Source of the DNA: Clostridium acidisoli DSM 12555
Lineage (GTDB): Bacteria; Bacillota; Clostridia; Clostridiales; Clostridiaceae
Length of the DNA stretch: 64,000 nt
Direction: 5' to 3'
Assembly (NCBI RefSeq): GCF_900176305.1
Contig: NZ_FWXH01000006.1
Location: 1-64,000 of the forward strand
Each line of letters begins with the position of its first letter. Position 1 is the stretch's first letter. This document shows positions 18,361-27,258 of the stretch, piece by piece. The notes under the pieces were generated by a model. It did no database searches. It was not told the DNA's origin and saw only the letters and a list, made by a program, of their open reading frames with translations. A program made the position numbers and the translations under genes.

Positions 18361-19059
18361 ATGCTTACGATAAAAAAGAAAAAATATATGTTTGTTTGTA
18401 TAGTTGTAATATTGGTATCATATTCAGTAACATCCATAGTTTTTCCTTTTAACAATGAATGTAGAGATGCAGCTAGTTATAAATATGGAGCTAGTGGAGC
18501 TATTGTTACTCAAATACAAACTAAATTAAAAAATTGGGGATATTATAAAGGTAATGTAGATGGAAAGTTTGGATATAATACTTATCTTGCAGTTAAGGCT
18601 TTTCAAGGAAAAAATGGATTAAAATCAGACGGAATCGCAGGTGATTCAACACTAGCAGCATTAGGTATAAATCAGGCACCAGCAAGTACAAGTAAATACT
18701 CAGGAAACAGCCAAGAACTTATGCTTTTAGCAAGACTTATTAATGGAGAAGCAAGGGGAGAGCCTTATGAAGGGCAGGTTGCAGTAGGTTCAGTCGTAAT
18801 AAACAGAACGAGGGATCCAAGATTTCCATCAACTATAGCAGGAGTAATATATGCTCCAGGTGCCTTTACTGCTACTGTAGATGGGCAAATTAATGCTAAA
18901 ATTGAGCAGAATTCTATAAATGCAGCTAGAGATGCGCTTAATGGATGGGATCCATCTGGAGGAGCCTTCTATTATTTTAATCCTGCAAAAACAACAAATG
19001 CATGGATATGGTCAAGACCACTTATTAAGATAATTGGTAAACATAGATTTTGCAGATAG
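18361..19059 (+). CDS. sleB: Spore cortex-lytic enzyme SleB-like cell wall hydrolase
   Basis: This 232-residue secreted protein has an N-terminal hydrophobic signal segment (MFVCIVVILVSYSVTSIV). A peptidoglycan-binding domain 1 follows (about residues 38-98; KLKNWGYYKGNVDGKFG, KAFQGKNGLKSDGIAG). The C-terminal hydrolase domain has LARLINGEARGEPYEGQVA and INRTRDPRFPSTIAGVIY. This is the SleB layout, a lytic transglycosylase acting on spore cortex at germination. No ypeB gene lies next to it. ATG at 18361 follows AGGAGGT; two upstream TTG codons overlap or crowd that site. The SleB hydrolase fold also occurs in CwlJ, which lacks the binding domain. Confidence 0.88.
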   Translation: MLTIKKKKYMFVCIVVILVSYSVTSIVFPFNNECRDAASYKYGASGAIVTQIQTKLKNWGYYKGNVDGKFGYNTYLAVKAFQGKNGLKSDGIAGDSTLAALGINQAPASTSKYSGNSQELMLLARLINGEARGEPYEGQVAVGSVVINRTRDPRFPSTIAGVIYAPGAFTATVDGQINAKIEQNSINAARDALNGWDPSGGAFYYFNPAKTTNAWIWSRPLIKIIGKHRFCR

Positions 19060-19082
19060 GATAAATTAAGTTTGTTCATAAT

Positions 19083-19316
19083 ATAAAGAGATTGCAAAGT
19101 AATGGTGAAGGGTTTTATCCTTGCAAAGGCTCGGATAAAAGGTGAAGAGTTTACTGATAAATCAGTAAAGGATAAGGAAATTTTTCCTCCTACGTCAGAA
19201 AAATAATGAATTTAAGTTCAAAGATTTTTCGTAGCACAGCGGAGAAAAAGCATCCATAGCCTTTTCCCACGGAAAACCCTTCACCCTCTCCACTATACTT
19301 TGCAATATCTTCTTAT
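19083..19316. repeat. Modular foldback repeat, copy B (complete, 234 bp)
   Basis: The terminal inverted repeats are ATAAAGAGATTGCAAAGTA (19083-19101) and TACTTTGCAATATCTTCTTAT (19296-19316). Inside each end lies GGTGAAGGG, or CCCTTCACC on the right. Between them are consecutive hairpins with arms TTTTATCC/GGATAAAA, TTTACTGAT/ATCAGTAAA, TTTTTC/GAAAAA (twice) and TTTTCC/GGAAAA. The right part (19213-19285) is copy A's 61-124 region inverted. It fills the gap between the convergent sleB and helicase genes and has no coding potential. Confidence 0.85.
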
Positions 19317-19329
19317 TAAATAAAACTAA

Positions 19330-20442
19330 CTATTTAATAGGGCATTCTCTTCTTGGTATTTTAAATTTAATGGCCTTTTCTATTTCATTAAGGGTTCTCT
19401 CATCCTTTGGATCTATAAATAAACATGTATATCCAGCCTCGCCAGCACGACCAGTTCGGCCAATACGATGTATATATGACTCCACGTTTTCTGGAATATC
19501 ATAATTGTACACGTGAGTGACACCACTTACGTCAAGTCCCCTAGCTGCAACATCTGTAGCTATTAAATATTGAATGTCTGCAGCTCTAAAAGATTTCATA
19601 ACGCGTTCACGTTTTGATTGAGCTATGTCACTATGAAGTTTTTCACAATTATATCCACGCCTGTGAAGTGAAAGTTCAAGGTTATCAACCCTTCTTTTAG
19701 TTCTACAAAAAATTATGCTCATAAACGGATTATCTTGGTCCAAAATAGTACATAATGCATCCTCTTTTTTTCTGTCAGTAGTTTCTATAACATATTGTTT
19801 AATGTTATCAAGTGTAACTTCTTCTTTTTTCACAGTAATAGTTAAAGGGTCACTCATATATCTGTAAGCTAATTTTTTTACATCAGAATTCATAGTTGCA
19901 GAGAAACAAAGTGTCTGATGTTTTTTTGAAGTTTCTTTTATAATGGACTCAACATCATTTTTAAAACCCATAAGCAACATTTGATCTGCTTCATCTAAAA
20001 CCAAAGTTTTTAATTTGGTAAGATCTATTGTTTTTCTAGCAATATGATCTAAAAGCCTACCAGGAGTTGCAATAATTAATTGAATGTTTCTTTTGAGTTT
20101 TTTAAGTTGTGCACCAATATCTTTACCACCATATGTGGCTAAAATGTTTATATCTTTAGCTTCCTTAAGTTTCATTGCTTGTTCAGTTATTTGAAGGGCT
20201 AATTCGCGTGTTGGAGTTACAATTAACGCCTGAACTGAATCAATATTAGGCGATAAGTTCTCAAAAATAGGAAGCAAAAATGCAAGTGTTTTTCCAGTTC
20301 CGGTTTGTGCTTCAGATATAACATCCCTACCGGCTTTTATCGGAATAATACTTTCTTCTTGAATTTTTGTAGGCGCTGCAATACCTGAGTTTTCTAACAC
20401 ATTTATTATATCTTCACTAATACCTAGCTCTTTAAAATTCAT
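19330..20442 (-). CDS. DEAD-box RNA helicase, core only
   Basis: This 370-residue ATP-dependent RNA helicase shows the Q motif ([19 protein letters not shown]), motif I AQTGTGKT, Ia [24 protein letters not shown], and in the second RecA domain [11 protein letters not shown] and [10 protein letters not shown]. It ends soon after motif VI without the basic C-terminal RNA-binding extension of CshA- or DbpA-type enzymes. A role in RNA unwinding, ribosome assembly or cold growth is likely by family, but the specific target is not visible. AAAGGTG precedes the ATG. Confidence 0.92.
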   Translation of the reverse strand: MNFKELGISEDIINVLENSGIAAPTKIQEESIIPIKAGRDVISEAQTGTGKTLAFLLPIFENLSPNIDSVQALIVTPTRELALQITEQAMKLKEAKDINILATYGGKDIGAQLKKLKRNIQLIIATPGRLLDHIARKTIDLTKLKTLVLDEADQMLLMGFKNDVESIIKETSKKHQTLCFSATMNSDVKKLAYRYMSDPLTITVKKEEVTLDNIKQYVIETTDRKKEDALCTILDQDNPFMSIIFCRTKRRVDNLELSLHRRGYNCEKLHSDIAQSKRERVMKSFRAADIQYLIATDVAARGLDVSGVTHVYNYDIPENVESYIHRIGRTGRAGEAGYTCLFIDPKDERTLNEIEKAIKFKIPRRECPIK

Positions 20443-20576
20443 AAAAATTCACCTTTTCTTTAAATAATTTTGTTGTGTTGAATTAACAGTTTACTTTATT
20501 ATAGACTATTTCACAATAACAAAATAAAAATTTTAACGGCAATAATATATCGAATGTTTAAGATTTAAAAAGTCAG

Positions 20577-20604
20577 TTGACAAAAAAAATATATAGAATA
20601 TAAT
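20577..20604 (+). promoter_or_regulatory. Consensus housekeeping promoter for cysE T-box
   Basis: TTGACA (20577-20582) and TATAAT (20599-20604) are both perfect, with a 16-bp spacer. Transcription should begin near 20611, directly before the T-box leader. Confidence 0.85.
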
Positions 20605-20611
20605 GATATTA

Positions 20612-20880
20612 GGAATGCAGAGTAAATTACTTGGAAATACGTTGAAAAAGGAAAGTATCCTAAATGGAATTTTAAGAGAGAGAATCGGAAGCTGAAAAGA
20701 TTCTTAAAGGAAATTTATGAGAAGTGCCCTTTGGAGTAGTATCTTTGAATTACAGTAAAGGATACCGGGAGAGCCCGTTATAGCGGCTGAACATTTATGT
20801 GTTTGTAGCTGACTTATTGTTAGAGTGGATAATTGGGTTTATTGGCTTCGTCTCTATAGGGACGGGGATTTTTTATTTTT
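20612..20880 (+). promoter_or_regulatory. T-box leader, probably cysteine-specific
   Basis: The T-box hallmarks are a Stem I with AGAGAG followed by AATCGGAAGCTG near 20675-20695, a CCGTTATAGCGG element near 20775-20790, and a terminator hairpin CTTCGTCTC/GGGACGGGG (20845-20853/20858-20866) followed by a T run. The likely specifier is TGC at 20725-20727, a cysteine codon. The antiterminator bulge reads TGGA (20825-20828). That pairs with an ACCU-type tRNA end, matching the U73 discriminator of tRNA-Cys. Uncharged tRNA-Cys would favour readthrough into cysE. The T-box core is degenerate compared with AGGGTGGTACCGCG. Confidence 0.82.
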
Positions 20881-20939
20881 TGAGGTTATTAGGCACATTT
20901 AAGTATGTACCTAAATATTGAGAATTTTGAGGTGAAGGT

Positions 20940-21494
20940 ATGTTTAAAAATTTGTTTTATGATTTAGATAGAATAATTGAAAATGATCCAGCAGCAAGAA
21001 ATAGGTTGGAAGTGTTTTTATTATATCCAAGCGTACATGCAATATTATGGCATAGAATTGCTCATCCATTTTATAATGCAAAAATGTTTTTTATTTCAAG
21101 ACTTATTTCACAATTAGGAAGGTTTTTTACAGGGATAGAGATTCATCCTGGTGCTAAAATAGGAAAAGGATTGTTTATAGACCATGGAATGGGAGTTGTA
21201 ATCGGAGAAACTGCTGAAGTTGGAGATGACGTAACAATTTATCATGGAGTAACCTTGGGTGGTACAGGTAAACATCAAGGAAAGAGACATCCAACAGTTG
21301 GCAATAATGTTATGATTGGAAGTGGAGCAAAAGTATTAGGCCCAGTTAAAATTGGCAATAATGTTAAGGTTGGGGCAAATGCGGTAGTTTTAAAAGATAT
21401 TCCAGACAATTCAACCGCGGTTGGGATACCAGCAAAAGTTGTTAAAAATAGTAAGGAAGAAAATGTAATAGATATGGTGGATTTTAGAAAATGA
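20940..21494 (+). CDS. cysE: Serine O-acetyltransferase
   Basis: This 184-residue enzyme acetylates L-serine with acetyl-CoA, the first step of cysteine synthesis. Its short N-terminal helical domain ([21 protein letters not shown]) is followed by left-handed beta-helix hexapeptide repeats ([20 protein letters not shown], then [19 protein letters not shown]) and the C-terminal GIPAKVV. The length matches short Firmicute CysE. It sits behind the cysteine T-box, which supports the assignment. Its TGA stop overlaps the queG ATG (ATGA), so the two are translationally coupled. Confidence 0.96.
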   Translation: MFKNLFYDLDRIIENDPAARNRLEVFLLYPSVHAILWHRIAHPFYNAKMFFISRLISQLGRFFTGIEIHPGAKIGKGLFIDHGMGVVIGETAEVGDDVTIYHGVTLGGTGKHQGKRHPTVGNNVMIGSGAKVLGPVKIGNNVKVGANAVVLKDIPDNSTAVGIPAKVVKNSKEENVIDMVDFRK

Positions 21495-22471
21495 ATAAAA
21501 AGAATCAAATAATAGAGTTTTGCAATGGGTTAGGACTTTTGGAAGTTGGATTTTGCAGTTTACAAGTTTTTCATGAGCTTGACCCATTTCTTAGGAAAAG
21601 GAAAGAGTCTGGACTCCAAAACGAATTTGAAGAAGATAATATTGAAAAAAGAATAAATCCCAAATTGTATATGGAAGAAGGAAAAACAATTATTTCTGTT
21701 GCTTTTCCTTATTTGTTTCATAAACCAAATAAGGAAGAAATATATTTTTCAACATATACTAAAGGTAAGGACTATCATAAAGTAATAGGAAAATATTTAA
21801 ATGAAGTTTGTAAGTTCGTAAATGCATTAGGAGGAGACTCCAAATATTTTGTTGATAGTAATGCATTACCTGAAAGATATATAGCAGTGAAGAGTGGAAT
21901 TGGATTTATTGGAAAAAACAATATGTTAATAAATAAAAGATATGGATCTTATGTGTTTTTAGGAGAAATTATAACTGATTTAGATTTGCAGCCGGATAAT
22001 GTAGTTAAAACAAAATGTGGAAAATGTGAAAAATGTTTAAATGCATGCCCAACTAAATGTATTTCTAAAACTAAATGCAATCCTAATATATGTTTATCAT
22101 ATATTACTCAAAAAAAGAATATTGAGGATCAATGGTTTGAAAAGTTTAATGGAAGAATGTTTGGCTGTGATACATGCCAAAAGGTTTGTCCATTTAATGA
22201 AGAAAGTGAGTTTTCAAATTTGGAGGAATTTAAGCCTTTTGAATTTATGGATAAATTAGATTTAGATGAACTTCTAAATTTAGACAAAGCTGTTTTCAAA
22301 GAAAAATATAGTTTGACCTCTTCAGGGTGGCGTGGTAAAAACACTCTTCAAAGAAATGCACTTATTAATGCATTTATGAGTGATAAATACATTAATAAGG
22401 AAGAATTTCATATTAATTCAACATATGTAAAGGAGTATTATCATAGACTTTTAAAATATAATAAATTATAA
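21491..22471 (+). CDS. queG: Epoxyqueuosine reductase
   Basis: This 326-residue cobalamin-dependent iron-sulfur enzyme reduces epoxyqueuosine to queuosine in tRNA. It shows the N-terminal DUF1730 region ([19 protein letters not shown]) and two [4Fe-4S] motifs, [15 protein letters not shown] and [11 protein letters not shown] (about residues 177-236). The C-terminal HEAT-like part is short, as in compact Firmicute versions. It overlaps cysE by 4 bp, so queuosine maturation appears to be under cysteine T-box control here. No other que gene is in the window. Confidence 0.9.
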   Translation: MNKKNQIIEFCNGLGLLEVGFCSLQVFHELDPFLRKRKESGLQNEFEEDNIEKRINPKLYMEEGKTIISVAFPYLFHKPNKEEIYFSTYTKGKDYHKVIGKYLNEVCKFVNALGGDSKYFVDSNALPERYIAVKSGIGFIGKNNMLINKRYGSYVFLGEIITDLDLQPDNVVKTKCGKCEKCLNACPTKCISKTKCNPNICLSYITQKKNIEDQWFEKFNGRMFGCDTCQKVCPFNEESEFSNLEEFKPFEFMDKLDLDELLNLDKAVFKEKYSLTSSGWRGKNTLQRNALINAFMSDKYINKEEFHINSTYVKEYYHRLLKYNKL

Positions 22472-22482
22472 TAAATAGATGT

Positions 22483-23232
22483 ATGGGGTTTTTAAGCAAT
22501 TTATATATTTTGAAAGGCGTGATTTACTTGATACTTTCTCCAAAGCTTTCAAGGATTCTAGAATGTTGTCCTGAGGGAGTTATTAAAATTTTCGGAAAAT
22601 GGTTTTTAAATCATTTAATTAATAAATATGCAAAGGTTCATCTAACTGGAGCTGAAAATCTAAAAAATAAAGATGGAGCTGTTATTTTTATATGCAATCA
22701 TTTAAGTAATTCAGATTCTCTTGTTTTATGCAGAGCTTTAAAGCAGTGGGAACCTACCTTCGTTGCTGGTGTAAAACTAAATGCAGATCCAGTTACACAT
22801 TTGGGTATGATAACTATGAAAAATACACCAATAGTACCCAATTCTGCTGATAAAGCTGGAATCTCTAGAATTATAAATTTACTTAAAAGTGGTGAGAATA
22901 TACTTATATTTCCGGAAGGTACAAGGAGTAGAAAAAAATCTTTAATTAAAGCAAAACCTGGACTTAGTCTTTTTGCTAAAATGAGTAAGGCTAAACTTGT
23001 GCCGATTGGTATGTATGGCACTGAAAAACTTTTACCTATAGGTGAGGATGGCAACATGAGTGGTGAAACCTTTCATCATGCAGATGTGTACTTAAATATA
23101 GGGAAGCCATTTGAAATAGCTAAGAGAAATAGGGAAGAAGACAGAAAAGAATATGAGGAAAGAGCTACTGATGAAGCAATGAAAAAAATAGCAGAGCTTT
23201 TACCAGAGGAGTATAGAGGCGTATATAAATAA
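22483..23232 (+). CDS. plsC: 1-acyl-sn-glycerol-3-phosphate acyltransferase
   Basis: This 249-residue membrane-associated enzyme has the catalytic NH-x4-D motif in ICNHLSNSDSLVL (about residue 70) and FPEGTRSRK (about residue 145), with a hydrophobic N-terminal segment. It acylates lysophosphatidic acid to phosphatidic acid, or a related acceptor. The ribosome site before ATG 22483 is weak; it is 11 bp behind queG. Nth follows closely. The operon grouping looks positional rather than functional. Confidence 0.88.
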   Translation: MGFLSNLYILKGVIYLILSPKLSRILECCPEGVIKIFGKWFLNHLINKYAKVHLTGAENLKNKDGAVIFICNHLSNSDSLVLCRALKQWEPTFVAGVKLNADPVTHLGMITMKNTPIVPNSADKAGISRIINLLKSGENILIFPEGTRSRKKSLIKAKPGLSLFAKMSKAKLVPIGMYGTEKLLPIGEDGNMSGETFHHADVYLNIGKPFEIAKRNREEDRKEYEERATDEAMKKIAELLPEEYRGVYK

Positions 23233-23247
23233 AAGTTGGTGATATGG

Positions 23248-23880
23248 ATGAGAAAAAAGGATATTCAGAATGTTTTAAAAGTTTTAAATGACGTGTACAG
23301 TGATGCAGAGTGTGCGCTTAATTTTAGAACACCTTACGAACTTTTAGTTGCAACAATACTATCTGCACAATGTACAGATGTAAGAGTAAATATGGTTACA
23401 GAGAAGTTATTTAAAGAATATAACACACCGCTTAAAATGGTTGAATTAACTGAAGTAGAACTTCAAGAAAAAATAAAAACATGTGGTTTTTATAGAAATA
23501 AAGCAAAAAATATTTTAGAGACCTCTAGAAAACTTCTATTTGAATTCAATTCACAAGTACCTAGTAACATGGATGACTTAACAAAACTTCCAGGGGTAGG
23601 AAGAAAGACAGCAAATGTGGTTATGTCAAATGCATATAATATACCAGCAATAGCCGTAGATACTCATGTCTTTAGGGTCTCAAAAAGGATAGGACTTGCT
23701 AAAGGGGATACGCCACTAAAAGTTGAAGAAGAACTTATGGAGGTTGTTCCTAAAAAAATGTGGAGTAAAGCCCATCATTTTATAATATGGCATGGAAGAA
23801 AAATATGCAAAGCAAGAAAACCAGAGTGCAATATTTGTCCTATTAGTAACTTCTGCGATTATTATAAAGACATAACATAA
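23248..23880 (+). CDS. nth: Endonuclease III
   Basis: This 210-residue DNA glycosylase/AP lyase excises oxidised pyrimidines. The helix-hairpin-helix LPGVGRKTANVV with catalytic lysine context, the later VDTHVFRVS aspartate, and the cluster motif C-x6-C-x2-C-x5-C (CKARKPECNICPISNFC at the C-terminus) are complete. ATG at 23248 follows GGTGAT; a TTG four codons earlier is less likely. Length and motifs are normal. Confidence 0.95.
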   Translation: MRKKDIQNVLKVLNDVYSDAECALNFRTPYELLVATILSAQCTDVRVNMVTEKLFKEYNTPLKMVELTEVELQEKIKTCGFYRNKAKNILETSRKLLFEFNSQVPSNMDDLTKLPGVGRKTANVVMSNAYNIPAIAVDTHVFRVSKRIGLAKGDTPLKVEEELMEVVPKKMWSKAHHFIIWHGRKICKARKPECNICPISNFCDYYKDIT

Positions 23881-23938
23881 AATTACCACTTTTATTTTTG
23901 AACAATACGTGGTATATGTATTGTAAGGTGATGTTATT

Positions 23939-24616
23939 ATGAACAATATATTAATTATAGAGGATGAAAGAAAGGTTTCAGAGGTTATAAAGGCTTATCT
24001 TGAAAGAGATGGGTATTGTGTATATATTACAGATAAAGGTTTAGAAGGAATAGATTTATTTAATAAAATTGAATTTAAACTTGTCATATTGGATTTAATG
24101 CTTCCAGATATTGATGGGGAAGAAGTGTGCAAGGTATTAAGAAGGATTTCAGACGTACACATATTTATGTTAACTGCTAAAGCAGGTCTAAATGATAAAA
24201 TTGAAGGACTTAATATTGGGGCAGATGAATATTTAACTAAACCATTTAGCCCAAGAGAACTTACTGCAAGAGTTAATGCACTTTTTAGGAGATTTTGTAA
24301 CAATAGTTGCTTGATGTTTAATAATGGAAAATTAGAAGTAGATAATGACAAAAGAACAATAAGAGTGAATGGTGAAGTTATATCATTAACACCAAACGAA
24401 TTTGATATTTTATATGTTCTTGTATTAAATAAGGATAAAGTTCTTAGCAGAGAACAAATTATTGAAAAGGTGTTTGGTATTGATTTTGATGGATCAGATA
24501 GGACAGTGGATGTTCATATAAAAAATATAAGAAAAAAAATTGAGGAAGATAGTAAAAATCCTCAATATATAATAACAGTAACAAAGTTAGGATATAAATT
24601 TGTTGACGAAGATTAA
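23939..24616 (+). CDS. OmpR-family response regulator
   Basis: This 225-residue protein has a receiver domain with acidic pocket EDE near the start, phospho-acceptor Asp in LVILDLMLPDIDG (about residue 54), LTAKAG and Lys in YLTKPFSPREL. A winged-helix output domain follows (about 125-222; GEVISLTPNEFDILYVL, GSDRTVDVHIKNIRKKI). It pairs by context with the histidine kinase at 25883. An antisense metallophosphoesterase gene lies between them. Target genes are unknown. Confidence 0.92.
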   Translation: MNNILIIEDERKVSEVIKAYLERDGYCVYITDKGLEGIDLFNKIEFKLVILDLMLPDIDGEEVCKVLRRISDVHIFMLTAKAGLNDKIEGLNIGADEYLTKPFSPRELTARVNALFRRFCNNSCLMFNNGKLEVDNDKRTIRVNGEVISLTPNEFDILYVLVLNKDKVLSREQIIEKVFGIDFDGSDRTVDVHIKNIRKKIEEDSKNPQYIITVTKLGYKFVDED

Positions 24617-24618
24617 AC

Positions 24619-25806
24619 TTAATTGAAATTAACCTTTATATTTACAATTTCACATTTGGTTGCCACACGTATTAGTGGTCCCCAGGTTCCGTATCCAGAA
24701 GAAACAATTAATTGATAATTTTTATCTCTTAAATAACCGTAAGAATTATCAAAGATAATCTTGGTAATAAGATTATTTGGAAAAAATTGACCATGATGAG
24801 TATGCCCGGAAAGCTGAAGGTCAATTTTTTCTTTTTCTTTATCATCAATTCTTACAGGCTGATGATCTAGAACTATTATTGGTAAGTTTGTATCGCAGTT
24901 ATTTAAAATTGAAGAAATATCATTTCTAGCCTCTAATGATTTTTTTTCACTACTAAAATCATCGCGTCCAATCAGATAAAAGCCGTTATCTATTTTTAAA
25001 AACTCATCTTTTAATAAAGTAACATTTCCCAAACTTAAATTTTTAATCGTATCTTCAACATTTCCAGCACCATATTCATGATTGCCAAGAACTGCAAAAG
25101 TTCCATATTTTGAATCTAAATTTTTTAGTACTCCAGATATTTCTTTTTTTAAAGTTTCGGGAGTATTTTCATCAATCAGGTCGCCACATATAAATATAAT
25201 GTCTGGCTTTATAAGATTTATATTAATAACCATTTTTTCTAAAGATCTTTTACCAAAACCAGTACCAAGATGTATATCTGAAACCATGGCTATATTTAGA
25301 TTGCTAAGTTCAGAAGTTTTTTTATCAATAGTTATTTTATAAGTTGTTACTACACGTTTTGTTCCAACATAAGCGCCATATATTATAATAAAACATACTA
25401 TTATTAATGATATTAAACTGTTATAATGGTTAATCATATTATAAAAAGCTGAATTTTTACTTATAAGATTAAAATTAAAAATAAAAAGTTTTATTATGTC
25501 CAGTATAAAGGTTACAAGTAAAAAATAATAAAATAATCCAATCCAAAAAAAACCTATATTTAAAAATACATTTGAAATTTTACCTTTAAAAAATGTACTT
25601 AATAGTAGGCCTATTATGTATGAAAATGCTACAATCCAAAATAATATCCAATATAATGTTACATTTATATTAGGATTTAAAGAAGAAAAAGTTATAAAAT
25701 TTTCCTTACCTATATAAAAACTTAATGATACATACAATAACATAATGAGTATAAGTATTATTATAGGAATGATACTAAAAGAACCTTTCAGTTTTTTAGA
25801 CTTCAT
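24619..25806 (-). CDS. Membrane-anchored metallophosphoesterase (YkuE-like)
   Basis: This 395-residue protein has four N-terminal membrane helices, then a calcineurin-like phosphoesterase domain. Metal ligands are visible in MVSDIHLGTG, FICGDLIDE, VLGNHEYGAG, LDHQPV and LSGHTHHGQF. ATG at 25806 follows TTGGAG and leaves a 76-bp spacer to the divergent kinase gene; a longer frame reaching 26007 would overlap that gene and is rejected. Relatives act on the cell envelope, on lipid or other phosphoesters, but the substrate is unknown. Its stop codon is 2 bp from that of the response regulator. Confidence 0.88.
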   Translation of the reverse strand: MKSKKLKGSFSIIPIIILILIMLLYVSLSFYIGKENFITFSSLNPNINVTLYWILFWIVAFSYIIGLLLSTFFKGKISNVFLNIGFFWIGLFYYFLLVTFILDIIKLFIFNFNLISKNSAFYNMINHYNSLISLIIVCFIIIYGAYVGTKRVVTTYKITIDKKTSELSNLNIAMVSDIHLGTGFGKRSLEKMVININLIKPDIIFICGDLIDENTPETLKKEISGVLKNLDSKYGTFAVLGNHEYGAGNVEDTIKNLSLGNVTLLKDEFLKIDNGFYLIGRDDFSSEKKSLEARNDISSILNNCDTNLPIIVLDHQPVRIDDKEKEKIDLQLSGHTHHGQFFPNNLITKIIFDNSYGYLRDKNYQLIVSSGYGTWGPLIRVATKCEIVNIKVNFN

Positions 25807-25882
25807 AGAACACAACTCCAATCGGCAATTTAAATTTATATATACATTATAACAGTTTAAGAGAAATAAGGAGGATGAAATC

Positions 25883-27232
25883 TTGCATAGTATAAGAAAA
25901 CGTCTTGGTATTATAATGATATTTTGTACAGTTATTTCCATAACTATATCTACATTTTTTGTGAATATAGCTATTAATAATACTTTTAACAAATATATTA
26001 TAAACAATCAAAATGAAAGAAATAATAAAATAGTAGCATATTTTAAAGATATATATTTAAAGGATAAAAAATGGACACAAGACTCTGGTAAGGAATTAAT
26101 TCACGAGGCTCATATGGGAGATTACTGTATAACCCTTTCAGATAATAATAAAAAAATTTTATGGGCTATGGATCCAAAAGATTTAACAAATAATGATAGT
26201 GAAAAAAAAGGTGTATACAAATCAAATACTTTTAAAATAAATGTAGATAATAAGACAGTTGGGTATGTTATCATTGGTCAATATTCACCGCTATTATTGT
26301 CACAATCCGATATTAATTTTAAAATGTCAATAAACAAAAGTATATTTTTAAGCGTACTTTTAGCAGTAGTTATAACCATAATATTAAGTCTTATAACAAC
26401 TAGACAGTTTACAAAACCAATAAAATTAGCTTCAGAAGCATCTGTTAATTTATCAAATGGAGATTATAATACAGAGCTCCTAGAAAGCAGCAGTATAAGT
26501 GAACTTAGTAAACTTATGAAAAGCATAGAAATATTGAGAAAAAAATTAGAAAATCAAGATGGAATAAGAAGAAGGCTTGTATCGGATATATCTCATGAAA
26601 TAAGGACGCCTTTAAATATACTTCAAAATAATTTGGAGGCAATGCTTGATGGTGTATTTCCTGTAAATGAAGAGAGATTAAACTACATAAATGAAGAGGT
26701 GATAAGATTTGGCAAGTTACTAAACAATCTAAACTCCTTAAAAGAATTCGAACAAGAAAAAGTAAATTTAAAATTAGAAAAGGTTTCACTTTCAGATGTA
26801 ATTAATTCAGTTTGCAAAGAATATTATATAGATTTTAGTAATAAATCCATAAAATTAAAAATTGATTATATAAAAAATAAAGAGTTTATGGTGTTAGGCG
26901 ACAAAGATAAATTGAAACAGGTGTTCATAAATATTATATCAAATTCTATAAAGTTTACAAAAGAAAATGGAAATGTATGGATTAGTATGAAAAATTATAA
27001 AAATAAAATTTTGGTCGTAGTAGAAGATGATGGAATAGGTATAAAAAAAGAAGATATACCATATATTTTTGAAAGGTTTTATAGAGGTGATAAAAGTAGG
27101 GAAAAGATTAAAGGAAATGGCGTGGGGCTTACTGTTGTTAAGAATATATTAAAACTTCATTCTGCAAAAATTACCGTGGAGAGTCAAGTTGACATAGGGA
27201 CTACCTTTAAATTATACTTTAATAAGATTTAA
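25883..27232 (+). CDS. Sensor histidine kinase
   Basis: This 449-residue membrane kinase has TM1 at about residues 8-30, an extracytoplasmic sensor of about 120 residues, TM2 (about 153-173; SVLLAVVITIILSLI) and a HAMP segment. The dimerisation box SDISHEIRTPLNILQNNLEA has His near residue 239. The HATPase domain has N box FINIISNSIKFTKENG, VEDDGIGIKKEDIPYIFERF and GNGVGLTVVK. TTG at 25883 follows AAGGAGG. It probably phosphorylates the regulator at 23939. The glycyl-radical gene yjjI starts 26 bp downstream on the same strand. Confidence 0.93.
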   Translation: MHSIRKRLGIIMIFCTVISITISTFFVNIAINNTFNKYIINNQNERNNKIVAYFKDIYLKDKKWTQDSGKELIHEAHMGDYCITLSDNNKKILWAMDPKDLTNNDSEKKGVYKSNTFKINVDNKTVGYVIIGQYSPLLLSQSDINFKMSINKSIFLSVLLAVVITIILSLITTRQFTKPIKLASEASVNLSNGDYNTELLESSSISELSKLMKSIEILRKKLENQDGIRRRLVSDISHEIRTPLNILQNNLEAMLDGVFPVNEERLNYINEEVIRFGKLLNNLNSLKEFEQEKVNLKLEKVSLSDVINSVCKEYYIDFSNKSIKLKIDYIKNKEFMVLGDKDKLKQVFINIISNSIKFTKENGNVWISMKNYKNKILVVVEDDGIGIKKEDIPYIFERFYRGDKSREKIKGNGVGLTVVKNILKLHSAKITVESQVDIGTTFKLYFNKI

Positions 27233-27258
27233 TAATTAGTGTTAAGAGGAGTGTTTTT

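Noticed and set aside
25806-26007. Extended N-terminus of the metallophosphoesterase
   Set aside because: The extension would overlap the divergent kinase gene and its strong ribosome site; the ATG at 25806 has its own GGAG.
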